From Acidobacteriota bacterium (GTDB lineage Bacteria; Acidobacteriota; Aminicenantia; UBA2199), in assembly GCA_021817755.1 (NCBI GenBank), contig JAKAGC010000024.1:1-14639 (forward strand): a stretch of 14,639 nucleotides of DNA, in the 5' to 3' direction. The translations under genes and the position numbers were made by a program. The stretch's first letter is position 1, and each line of letters begins with the position of its first letter. Below the pieces are notes generated by a model. That model was not told the DNA's origin. It worked only from the letters and a program-made list of their open reading frames with translations, and ran no database searches. Positions 8,501 through 14,639 of this stretch are shown in pieces.

Positions 8501-9281
8501 CGACATAACCATCGCCATCGCCGTCGACATTCAAATCCGTAGGTATATCCGCGCTGACAGCATCGACTGCATTTTTCAATAGGGTGTGTTCACGGGTGGT
8601 TCGTTCGGAATCGTTACTATAACCGATTGTATTGGTTACTGAGTAGGGTTGAAAATATCCCCGTACGTGCGAATCCTGGTATGAAACAACAGTTGTGGTT
8701 GCTTCAGGGTAAAATGTAGTGTTTATAGTCAATTGGTTATAAGATGCTTCAGTAAAATAATTCCGCATGGAATTGGTGTTGGCTGTGGTATTATTAAACA
8801 TACTGTTATATGTAGAGATATTATCGGTAAATTCACTTTCACCACTAAAACGAATAAAAATAACTATATTATTGAGCCCTCCTGTTTTAGGAGCATTAAG
8901 AGGTCCTTCCCCCAACGTAGGATATAAATCCTCCCGGTTGGGTATTCTATTTCGGGGTTGTTTGAGCCCGCGGGGAATTTTTAATTCAGCTGGTTTGTAA
9001 TTTCCATTTACTATATATTGAGAGGGTTTCAATTCCCCTTTTTCCATGATTGCATATACATAGTACCCGCTTTCAGGGTCTTGCATAATGGTATATCCAT
9101 CTATGTCATGGAGCCAGTTATAATATTCATCTCCACTGGCAAACAACTTTAACTCCTGACCATCGGGCTGGGTTACTTTTACGGGGAATTTTTCAAGGTA
9201 AGCGCCAAATATATTAATAGTCAGAAAAGGGATTAGTAAAAAGATTGACAGAAAAAGATACCTGTTTATTTTATTTTTCAT
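5586..9281 (-). CDS. Secreted M6-family (immune inhibitor A-like) zinc metalloprotease with five SPNGGE repeats
   Basis: 1231 residues. A signal peptide (about 1-27) precedes a propeptide-like region with VTQPDGQELKLFASGDEYY (36-54), typical of M6 proteins. The catalytic zinc site is CHEMFHSLGSPD (317-328): His318, Glu319, His322 and Asp328 fit HExxHxxGxxD, followed by the WELMAS Met-turn (343-348). NVDGDGDGYVD (251-261) looks like a calcium loop. Behind the catalytic domain are a W-containing bacterial repeat-like domain (about 517-598), a jelly-roll-like domain (about 600-730) and five Ig-like repeats (734-1231). The protein ends inside the last repeat, with no sorting signal or anchor, so it is probably released or bound through the repeats. 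ATG at 9281 has AGGAG 5 nt upstream. The frame extends to 9383, but the promoter -35 lies inside that extension, ruling it out. Likely substrates are extracellular proteins. Confidence 0.92.
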   Translation of the reverse strand: MKNKINRYLFLSIFLLIPFLTINIFGAYLEKFPVKVTQPDGQELKLFASGDEYYNWLHDIDGYTIMQDPESGYYVYAIMEKGELKPSQYIVNGNYKPAELKIPRGLKQPRNRIPNREDLYPTLGEGPLNAPKTGGLNNIVIFIRFSGESEFTDNISTYNSMFNNTTANTNSMRNYFTEASYNQLTINTTFYPEATTTVVSYQDSHVRGYFQPYSVTNTIGYSNDSERTTREHTLLKNAVDAVSADIPTDLNVDGDGDGYVDNVCFIVSGSPTAWATLLWPHMWSLYSQVAYINSKRVYTFNFQLRDSLMSSGVGVLCHEMFHSLGSPDLYHYSYDGLNPVWAWELMASDSNPPRHISAYMKYKYGGWISSIPTITTSGTYSLNPLSSSTNNCYKIASPNSATEYFVIEYRKKTTIFENSLPGEGLLVYRINTSYTGNASGPPDEVYIYRPNGTLTDDGSPNSANFNSSVGRTAINDITNPSSFLSTDKPGGLNISGIGAVGSTISFNVSIAPAGTNILVIQSSPSSGIPITISPNDANGNGSGTTDLFRYYNGTTVTLTAPETYGSYSFNSWSVDGVTNSNRTIQVVMSSPHRLIANYPISINEAVDNSTLTFTSAGTQPWMGQTTTYYYGGDAAQSGAIGDAETSSFQTTVTGPGDLSFYWKVSSESGFDFLNFYVDNVSQYDITGSVDWQQKSLSIASGTHTLRWTYSKDGTLSGGSDKGWVDKIVYTIPRSVTVTSPNGGESWKLGSSQNITWTSSGLTETLTISLWQNGVKVGDIASDISNSTNSYSWTVGNYSGGTVSAGTGYTIKIIEAASGVNDSSNASFTIIDPIITVTSPNGGEVWKMGSTQTITWTSSGLTSQLKVILLKNGVRVGDIATGLAKTATSYSWTVGNYIGGTAADSNDFQIKVEETLTATSDTSDAVFTIYPVSSITVMSPNGGEELIAGHIKNISWTHTYLRGSQKVTLWQNDSYIGTIADNIPLTKRYVTWNPIGSYIGGTAPSGSGYKIKVEENGSTTYDISDASFTISGATPSPQITLSSPNGGESYLPGKMRPITWTVTGSISNVKIDYSTDNGNNWISIIASTPNTGKYSWYIPSVESSLCLVRISKSDNASIYDISNNAFQITSTKSISLTSPNGGETWTRGTTYNITWNASGIARSYKITLWKNDVLVDTIANAIPSTARSYSWRAGDLLNARLFVPGTGFKIKIEVEEPGTTTFDSSDTTFTIN
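5589..7082 (-). repeat. Five tandem SPNGGE (Kre9/KNH-like Ig fold) domain repeats
   Basis: Five copies of a 93-100-residue module lie at about 7082-6792, 6785-6495, 6485-6192, 6176-5895 and 5888-5589. Each begins with hydrophobic residues, SPNGGE, a Gly, then ITW or ISW, and ends DxS(D/N)xxFxI. Copies 1 and 2 are the closest to each other (shared GEVWKMGS/GESWKLGS and SYSWTVGNY); copy 4 is the most divergent and carries the DYSTDNGNNW variant. Such repeats act in surface or carbohydrate attachment in other secreted bacterial proteins. Confidence 0.88.
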
Positions 9282-9338
9282 ATTTTCTCCTATTATTTTG
9301 ATGGACCGAAAAAATGTAAACTCATGATTAACCGTAAT

Positions 9339-9367
9339 AGTATGTAATGAAAAACGGGAAATGTCAA
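9339..9367 (-). promoter_or_regulatory. Sigma70-type promoter of the M6 protease gene
   Basis: On the minus strand there is a perfect TTGACA (9362-9367), a 17-bp spacer and CATACT (9339-9344, four of six consensus bases). The start would be near 9332, giving a 51-nt leader with AGGAG at 9287-9291. The rest of the 213-bp gap to the upstream gene contains only short AT-rich hairpins and no convincing terminator. Confidence 0.65.
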
Positions 9368-9494
9368 CACTTATTTTCCCCAACCCTTCAAAGGGCTTTT
9401 ATAATCGCAAAAAAAACTTTTTTAACATAATAAAAAATGAGAATATTATGGATGATTTTACAATCTCATCTTGGAGATTATTTTAATAGGTTTT

Positions 9495-11912
9495 TTAATT
9501 TGATTTTCTCAAACGAAGCCAATCCGTAAAGAGCAATGATGCAGAAATCAGAGGAAACAATGCAATGAGGAAACAGGATTTTTGAACGCCAATAACAGGA
9601 AGGAAAAAGGATCCGATAAAAAATGCACCTAATGCGGCACCGATATGATCCATGGCATTGATTACTCCTGCTGTTTTCCCTGCCTGGTTTGAATTTTTGG
9701 TAATATATAAATGAATCGCGAGTGGAAAAACCATTCCGACAAAGAAACCAATTATCATAGCGCTTCCGAATATAATGGCATAGTTGATTAATTCAATATG
9801 TTGTACGAAGCGTATGAGACCGGGCATAAAAACAGCGACAATGGCAGTGGCAATTTGAGTTAAGATGAGGCAGAAGACTACTTTACTGCCGGGTTTTTTG
9901 GGATTTGACAGAAACCGGTTGGCTGATGCAGCACCGAGAGGAAGACCGAACATAAATACGGCAGTAATAAAACCGACAATATAATAGATATTCCCAAAAT
10001 CCTTCTGGAACATATAAAGTAGTACCAATTCAAAGGAAAGGCCGGTCATTCCCATTGAAAATACGGAAGTTAGTGTATGAAATTTTAAAAATTTTCCTGC
10101 TGCTTGTTTTTTCCTGGAAATAGTTATAATCAAGAGTCGGATGAAGAACAAAAGTAAAACAAGAAATATGACATCTCTGACTTTTAATTGTTCGAAAAAT
10201 TCAAGAATCCCTGCAATATTGCTTTCACCATACCAACCGATAATTTTATTATAATAAAGACAGGCAATGGGTGTTTCGTCGGTATTGAGTGGAATATCGA
10301 TCATGGAGTCGAGTGTTTGCTTCATGTCGCGGGTTTGTGTTTCAGGAAACAAAGAGCGAAAAACGACACGTAATTTATGAGGTTCCATCCGGGAATTCTC
10401 ATAACGTTGTCCCAATACCTGGGGATTATCGGAAACACTTCCTGGGGTTTGAGATGCAAACAGAAAATTGACCATACCGGGAGTGATAACGATTTCAGGG
10501 AAAACGGATTTCAACGTTCTATAAACGGATGCTGTATACTGTGTGATTATTCCATGGGTATAAGTTTCGGAAGATGTGGCCCGTAACGAAACAACCCCTC
10601 CGGGGTTCATTACTTTTGATAAAGCCTGAAAAAACTCACGGGAATAATACCTGTTCAAGAGTAAGGTTGACGGTTCGGGAACGTCGATAAATACAATATC
10701 GAAATTGGGGGAAAGGAAGTTGATATCTTTACCTTTCTCATTTGTTTTAATAAGATCATCGATGTATTTTCTGCCATCTTGGAGTAGTATTTTGAACCGT
10801 TTATCGAGGAGGATTTGTTTGTCTTCTTCGGGAAGAAATTTTAACGTGGTATTTATAACAGCAGGATCGATTTCAACGGAAACGAGTTCCGAAATATTAT
10901 ATTTTAGCAAAAATTTAGCGAGACCGCTTAAGGCATCTCCGATTATTAGTATGCGTTTGGGTTCGGGATGCTGGCAGATGAGGTTGGCAGCAAGCACCAT
11001 ATTATCGTCATCATTGGGAAAGGCAAACGCAAACGTGGTATTGAGAAAGACATTATATTGCCCGGATAATTCAGCAACACCGATATTTTGATACTTTGAA
11101 TCCACCGAATATACCAATGGAAGGGTAGAAAAACTTCTCCATCTTTCCCGGGTAGTCCATGTTTCGATTTTTTTATTAACGGAAGGCCATAACGAAATAA
11201 GTGTGGCAATAAGTAATATTATTGCCATAATTACGGGTTTCCGTTTCGCGGATTTGAGAGAGATAATACACCCGCTTATCAGAAGGGGAAGTGTTGCGGC
11301 TGCGATTATTATATAAGAGTTGAATTTTCCCACGAGTAAAAATGTAAACAAAATACCGCTGACAAGAGAGCCGATTGCTTCGAGTATATAAATCCGTGAA
11401 ATACTTTTGACGGGGTTGGGTTTGTTTATTTTTCCAGGAGTTTCGCCGGTGGATTCCATAAACCGGATATGTACTTTGGCAGCAGCAGGAAATACAAATC
11501 CGATAAAAAAACTAATGGGAATAATTATCAATGCGGAATATAAAAACACATTAAAAAAGCGAATGTAAGTTCCGGGAGGGGTATGACTGATTGCATAGAG
11601 AAAGCGTATCGATGTAATGGATACAGGAAGAAGAAAGACCATTATCAATATGGATATTACGAAAAGAGATAAATTATTACTGCTCTTTTCGGATATAATT
11701 CCGCCTAGATAAGTACCGGAGAAAATTCCGATAAGCCAATTTGTCAGGAGTACGCCAAAAATAAATTCATTCCCGTATACTACAACATAGAATTCCCTTA
11801 ATATAAGTGTTTGAGAAACAAGAGCAAAGGCACCGAGAAAAAAATAGGTAAATAAGATGAGGCGTATCCAATTCTTTTGAGTAAGGCGGTTTGATATGGA
11901 ATTCTTAATCAT
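9495..11912 (-). CDS. Membrane protein with an internal spermidine-synthase-like domain
   Basis: 805 residues. An N-terminal block of about seven helices (residues 17-245) includes SQTLILREFYVVVYGNE, typical of fused transporter/spermidine-synthase proteins. A soluble Rossmann domain follows (about 265-490): DSKYQNI (271-277), the S-adenosyl binding loop IGDALSG (324-330), VEID (346-349), QDGRKYI (378-384) and FDIVFIDVPEP (404-414), then YYSREFF (422-428). A second block of about six helices (580-800) contains the paired motif AMDHIGAALGAFFIGSFF. In true spermidine synthases the first loop is GGGDG and the catalytic motif has DxxDP; here they are GDALSG and DVPEP, so aminopropyl transfer to putrescine is uncertain. 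It may act on another amine, or methylate or move a substrate across the membrane. ATG is the only sensible start and has no SD; see the leaderless promoter. Confidence 0.88.
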   Translation of the reverse strand: MIKNSISNRLTQKNWIRLILFTYFFLGAFALVSQTLILREFYVVVYGNEFIFGVLLTNWLIGIFSGTYLGGIISEKSSNNLSLFVISILIMVFLLPVSITSIRFLYAISHTPPGTYIRFFNVFLYSALIIIPISFFIGFVFPAAAKVHIRFMESTGETPGKINKPNPVKSISRIYILEAIGSLVSGILFTFLLVGKFNSYIIIAAATLPLLISGCIISLKSAKRKPVIMAIILLIATLISLWPSVNKKIETWTTRERWRSFSTLPLVYSVDSKYQNIGVAELSGQYNVFLNTTFAFAFPNDDDNMVLAANLICQHPEPKRILIIGDALSGLAKFLLKYNISELVSVEIDPAVINTTLKFLPEEDKQILLDKRFKILLQDGRKYIDDLIKTNEKGKDINFLSPNFDIVFIDVPEPSTLLLNRYYSREFFQALSKVMNPGGVVSLRATSSETYTHGIITQYTASVYRTLKSVFPEIVITPGMVNFLFASQTPGSVSDNPQVLGQRYENSRMEPHKLRVVFRSLFPETQTRDMKQTLDSMIDIPLNTDETPIACLYYNKIIGWYGESNIAGILEFFEQLKVRDVIFLVLLLFFIRLLIITISRKKQAAGKFLKFHTLTSVFSMGMTGLSFELVLLYMFQKDFGNIYYIVGFITAVFMFGLPLGAASANRFLSNPKKPGSKVVFCLILTQIATAIVAVFMPGLIRFVQHIELINYAIIFGSAMIIGFFVGMVFPLAIHLYITKNSNQAGKTAGVINAMDHIGAALGAFFIGSFFLPVIGVQKSCFLIALFPLISASLLFTDWLRLRKSN

Positions 11913-11925
11913 GTTAGAATTCTAA
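11899..11925. repeat. Palindromic GAATTC-centred sites over the -10 box and start codon
   Basis: TTAGAATTCTAA (11914-11925) is a perfect 12-bp palindrome that contains the whole -10 hexamer of the minus-strand gene. A second arm, GAATTCT (11899-11905), is inverted relative to AGAATTC (11916-11922), with the ATG between them. It could be an operator. GAATTC also occurs by chance elsewhere in the window, so this is tentative. Confidence 0.3.
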
Positions 11926-11947
11926 GATATCCTTTAATCGCTGTCAA
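11919..11947 (-). promoter_or_regulatory. Strong promoter predicting a leaderless transcript
   Basis: On the minus strand there is a perfect TTGACA (11942-11947), a 17-bp spacer and TAGAAT (11919-11924, five of six). Only six bases separate the -10 from the ATG, so the usual start point, seven bases downstream, is the A of the ATG at 11912. This agrees with the missing SD: the AAGGA nearby lies within the promoter spacer. Confidence 0.72.
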
Positions 11948-12063
11948 TAGGAGAAGCGATTTGATTTCTCGACGACTAATAATGAAAATTATCAGTTGTT
12001 AATGGAATTCTTTTTTTCTATGTTTTACCGAGCCGGTGAATCCCTTTAAAATCAAACTGCGAC

Positions 12064-12091
12064 TTGAAAAAAATTACAGGACTGGTATAAT
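12064..12091 (+). promoter_or_regulatory. Strong promoter of the small exported protein-CHAT operon
   Basis: TTGAAA (12064-12069), a 16-bp spacer and a perfect TATAAT (12086-12091) preceded by TGG, making an extended -10. Transcription would start near 12098 and give a leader of about 49 nt before the ATG at 12147. It diverges from the minus-strand promoter at 11919-11947; together they account for most of the 234-bp gap. Confidence 0.75.
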
Positions 12092-12123
12092 AATAAAAGT
12101 GAAGAATATTGGTTTTATACCAG
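12082..12123. repeat. 9-bp inverted repeat spanning -10 box and transcript start
   Basis: CTGGTATAA (12082-12090) and TTATACCAG (12115-12123) are perfect inverted copies with a 24-bp spacer. Their centres are 33 bp apart, about three helical turns, so both arms face the same side of DNA. The left arm covers most of the -10 box, which suits a repressor operator. It cannot form an RNA hairpin because the left arm is upstream of the start point. Confidence 0.5.
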
Positions 12124-12146
12124 AAAATTAATAAGGAAGTGTATCT

Positions 12147-12629
12147 ATGGTAACGGGAAATGTAAAAGAATTTAAATTTCATTTGGCTTCAAAAAAAATA
12201 TCTGCGTTAATTGTTATCTTAGTCAGTATTATTCTGCCTGTTTATATTGGAGGCGAAGCGCTTTCGCAAATCGGTCCGGTAGATGAAGAATCCATGAAAA
12301 CGATCTGTGGTTTTTGGGTACTGGATGATACGCGTGTGGCTCACCGGTACACAAATGAATTCGTATGCCTCATCGATGGATTGAAATACTTCCGGTATAA
12401 CAGAGTTGGAACGAATCCAGGATTACCCTATGTTTTTACGATTGTAAAATCGAAAAAGACAGGGCGTTTTTATTTTGCACGTGGATATTATAAAGATGGC
12501 CGATTATACGGATCAACTTCACGGATGGAGTTTAAAAACAAAGATCATTTTGTTGTGTATGAAGAGAAAAACCCGGAAGTTATTTTTTTTGAAGCACATC
12601 GCGCACAGGTGAAAAACAAACCCAGGTAA
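12147..12629 (+). CDS. Small exported hypothetical protein upstream of a CHAT protein
   Basis: Not recognised. 160 residues with a basic N-terminus, a hydrophobic segment (about 19-35) and a possible signal peptidase site after ALS (residue 40), so it is exported or anchored in the membrane. The mature part starts acidic (EES), has one Cys pair candidate (Cys54, Cys74), a GFW (55-57) and a run of aromatic, beta-strand-like segments (YFRYNRVG, GRFYFARGYY, MEFKNKDHFVVYEE). This recalls small lipocalin-like barrels, but no family motif is firm. The start is set by AAGGAAG (12133-12139) at good spacing. The stop is one base before the next ATG, so the pair is co-transcribed from the strong promoter at 12064-12091 and probably works together. 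Confidence 0.78.
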   Translation: MVTGNVKEFKFHLASKKISALIVILVSIILPVYIGGEALSQIGPVDEESMKTICGFWVLDDTRVAHRYTNEFVCLIDGLKYFRYNRVGTNPGLPYVFTIVKSKKTGRFYFARGYYKDGRLYGSTSRMEFKNKDHFVVYEEKNPEVIFFEAHRAQVKNKPR

Positions 12630-12630
12630 A

Positions 12631-14639
12631 ATGATGATGACGATACACAAACCTCTCCATCCGGTTAAAAACGGATACAGGTGGAGATGGATTCGGGTGT
12701 ATATATCTTGTATAATTTTTTGTTTTTTTCCTTTCTCCGGTTCTCCGGTAGAGAAGAAAATTTACGGTGGTGTGCCTTCTTCATCCATCGATTCCGACCT
12801 CGAAACAGCTTTTTACAATGAAGGGAAATTTTTCCAGATAAAAAATGATTACCTGGCTGCGTTGGATAGTTATTTTAAAGCGTTAACCTATTCAGCCAAA
12901 TTGGAAAAAAACAGAAGCGGCTATATATACCTGGATATTCACGAGATTTTCAAAATGTTGAATTATGGGGAATTATCTAAGAATTATTTAAAAAAAGCCC
13001 TGGATTTTTCCAACAATTATAAGGATGAAGAATTAAAAATTCGGGTTCTGAATGCCTACGGTAATCTATTATATGAAGAAGAAAATTACGAACGTGCATC
13101 GCTGTATATAGACCGGAGTTTAAAAGCAGAAGGAAGACGCTCTCAATATATTTGCGCCATTCCTTCGTTGTATCTGAAAGCATCTATTTTACTGGCAAAA
13201 AATAAGAAAATGTATGGGGGAAGCGGTAATGTTTCGAATCCCACAATCGAGCAGCGAATTACTGTCAGACGCTCAGAAGCGATTCAATTATTAAAAAAAG
13301 CAGTGGATATGGGTTTGGAATTAAAACAGTATAACAATCTATTACCTGTAATTAGTGATTATATAGAGTTGGAGATTCATTCGGGGAACTTTAAGAATGC
13401 TTTATTTTACCTGGATAAGATCGATGAAATCTATGCGCCATATTATCGTTACTATTTCTTTTATTACTATTTAAAAGCATTGTATTTTGAGAAAAAAGGG
13501 AAAATTTATTCTGCACTTCGTTTTTACCGGGAGACGGCTTCTGCTTTATCAAAATATAGAACGGATTCAAATTCGAGTTCTTACATGCAGTTCCAGGAAA
13601 AAATCAATGGGATTTATTCGGGTTTAATACGGTTCTATTTACAAATGTATAACACCTCTTCCAACAGCCTTTATCTAAAGAATGCTATTTTTTTCAGCGA
13701 AGTAAAAAATGATTATTCCTATGAATATGTCACAGTCAATTCCCGGGATTATACATTCCTTAATGAAGAGAGAACACGACTGGAAAAAGATTTCCTTCTA
13801 TTGAATTCAAAATATATCGGGTTATTATCGGGGGGAGTAGAAAAAAAAGGGATTCAAATTTATGAGAAAAAACTCGAATCCTATCGAAATCAATTGGATG
13901 AACTGTCTGAATTGTCACGGGAATCACCGCTCTCATATAAACACTATACCTTTAAAGACCTGGATTTAAAGTCGATCCGGGCTAACTTGACACCAAACCG
14001 TGTTATAATCAAATATGTTATTATGGAAGAGGCTATTTATGCATATATTATCGGGAACCGGTTCATCAGGATTATCAAACTAAAAGGAAACGTTAACACA
14101 ATTCTAAGGGATGTTAAGCGTTTAACGGCACCTCTGGAAGAATTTTCAAGAGGACGGGTAGATTATTTGCGAATTCGGTACGATTTGAAACTTGCGGAAA
14201 AACTTTATAAAATATTGTTGAAAGATGCTTTAGGGTTTACTGCTCCTGGTTCGGAATTGGTTATTATCCCGGACCGGGAATTGTTCCGAGTTCCTTTTGA
14301 TGCCCTGGTCACAGGGTTTAAACGAAGCAGTGCACGTCCAGGAGTCTTTTTTTCCGAATATGAAACGGCTGAATATCTTGTAGAAAGTTATTCTATTTCA
14401 TACGCCTATTCATTATTTCATCTGAAAGCCAAAAGCCGAAATTATAATGGAAACCGGTTTAAAGTAGTTGGGTTTGGAGCGCCAACGATCTCCACTTCGG
14501 GTATTCATAATAATGGCTTCGATTTAACGGGGAGTGGGACTGAAGCGGGAATGTTCAAGGAGTTACCTTCGGCAGAGAAAGAATTAAATATCATTCCCTC
14601 AATCTGGGGAAAAAAGGAAACGCGCATTTTTTTACATAA
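12631..14639 (+). CDS. Exported TPR-CHAT domain protein, caspase-like protease candidate (3' end cut off)
   Basis: The frame runs open from ATG 12631 to the window end, 669 codons without a stop. A basic N-terminus (WRWIR) and hydrophobic residues 22-38 form a signal peptide or anchor. Residues about 55-345 are alpha-helical TPR-like repeats, for example NDYLAALDSYFKALTYSAKL (72-91), ENYERASLYIDRSL (151-164) and GNFKNALFYLDKI (252-264). A linker coiled coil follows (about 375-430). From about 447 a CHAT domain (caspase HetF associated with TPRs) begins: VIIKYVIMEEAIYAYII (458-474), ELVIIPDRELFRVPFDALV (542-560), YLVESYSISYAYSLFHL (582-598), KVVGFGAPT (611-619) and LPSAEKELNII (645-655). The catalytic His and Cys normally follow and lie beyond the window, so activity cannot be judged. 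ATGs occur at 12631, 12634 and 12637; the later ones sit better after AGG (12624-12626). Translation is probably coupled to the upstream gene. Confidence 0.88.
   Translation, partial: MMMTIHKPLHPVKNGYRWRWIRVYISCIIFCFFPFSGSPVEKKIYGGVPSSSIDSDLETAFYNEGKFFQIKNDYLAALDSYFKALTYSAKLEKNRSGYIYLDIHEIFKMLNYGELSKNYLKKALDFSNNYKDEELKIRVLNAYGNLLYEEENYERASLYIDRSLKAEGRRSQYICAIPSLYLKASILLAKNKKMYGGSGNVSNPTIEQRITVRRSEAIQLLKKAVDMGLELKQYNNLLPVISDYIELEIHSGNFKNALFYLDKIDEIYAPYYRYYFFYYYLKALYFEKKGKIYSALRFYRETASALSKYRTDSNSSSYMQFQEKINGIYSGLIRFYLQMYNTSSNSLYLKNAIFFSEVKNDYSYEYVTVNSRDYTFLNEERTRLEKDFLLLNSKYIGLLSGGVEKKGIQIYEKKLESYRNQLDELSELSRESPLSYKHYTFKDLDLKSIRANLTPNRVIIKYVIMEEAIYAYIIGNRFIRIIKLKGNVNTILRDVKRLTAPLEEFSRGRVDYLRIRYDLKLAEKLYKILLKDALGFTAPGSELVIIPDRELFRVPFDALVTGFKRSSARPGVFFSEYETAEYLVESYSISYAYSLFHLKAKSRNYNGNRFKVVGFGAPTISTSGIHNNGFDLTGSGTEAGMFKELPSAEKELNIIPSIWGKKETRIFLH

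Noticed and set aside
8270..8530. 86-codon minus-strand ORF inside the M6 protease
   Set aside because: Alternative frame of the catalytic domain with no independent signals.
9384..9395. CCCTTCAAAGGG hairpin
   Set aside because: Only four pairs with a usable loop, no gene reads into it on the plus strand, and it lies just upstream of a promoter.
9462..9479. AATCTC/GAGATT hairpin as terminator of the 805-codon gene
   Set aside because: Six-bp stem without a following U run on the minus strand.
10705..11091. 128-codon plus-strand ORF
   Set aside because: Fully antisense to the spermidine-synthase-like domain, no SD or family content; a shadow of the real gene.
12977..13183. 68-codon minus-strand ORF
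   Set aside because: Antisense to the TPR region of the CHAT gene, whose long open frame explains the DNA.

Overview
The window reads as ordinary bacterial chromosome of moderately low GC: dense genes, short gaps, Shine-Dalgarno (SD) sites and sigma70-type promoters. Several products are exported (a lipoprotein, a secreted metalloprotease, exported TPR/CHAT proteins), which fits a Gram-negative-type heterotroph. CHAT-TPR proteins, M6 proteases with SPNGGE repeats and membrane-fused spermidine-synthase-like proteins are familiar from Aminicenantes/Acidobacteria-like and related lineages, but no marker gene fixes the taxon, so this is a weak guess. I see no tRNA, rRNA, CRISPR array, insertion sequence or phage gene.

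Layout. (1) 2-1712, + strand: the end of one and all of a second peptide/nickel-type ABC permease (DppB/DppC-like), overlapping by 26 bp. (2) 1713-4433, + strand: a three-gene unit of an unrecognised membrane-anchored protein, a family 2 glycosyltransferase with two C-terminal helices, and a DUF354 (GT-B-like) protein, probably for a surface glycan. (3) 4546-5511, - strand: a two-gene operon of a helical lipoprotein and a small acidic protein, driven by an extended -10 promoter with an ultra-short leader. (4) 5586-9281, - strand: a large secreted M6 metalloprotease with five C-terminal SPNGGE repeats and its own promoter. (5) 9495-11912, - strand: an 805-residue membrane protein with a spermidine-synthase-like domain set between two helix blocks; its promoter predicts a leaderless mRNA. 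(6) 12147-14639, + strand: a divergent operon of a small exported protein followed by a long exported TPR-CHAT protein that runs off the window before its catalytic His/Cys would appear.

The most interesting parts are the divergent 234-bp promoter region at 11913-12146, with two strong promoters, a leaderless start and a spaced inverted repeat over one -10 box, and the exported CHAT-family protease candidate with its unrecognised partner. The lipoprotein/acidic-protein pair and the unrecognised first gene of the glycosyltransferase unit are the other dark spots.
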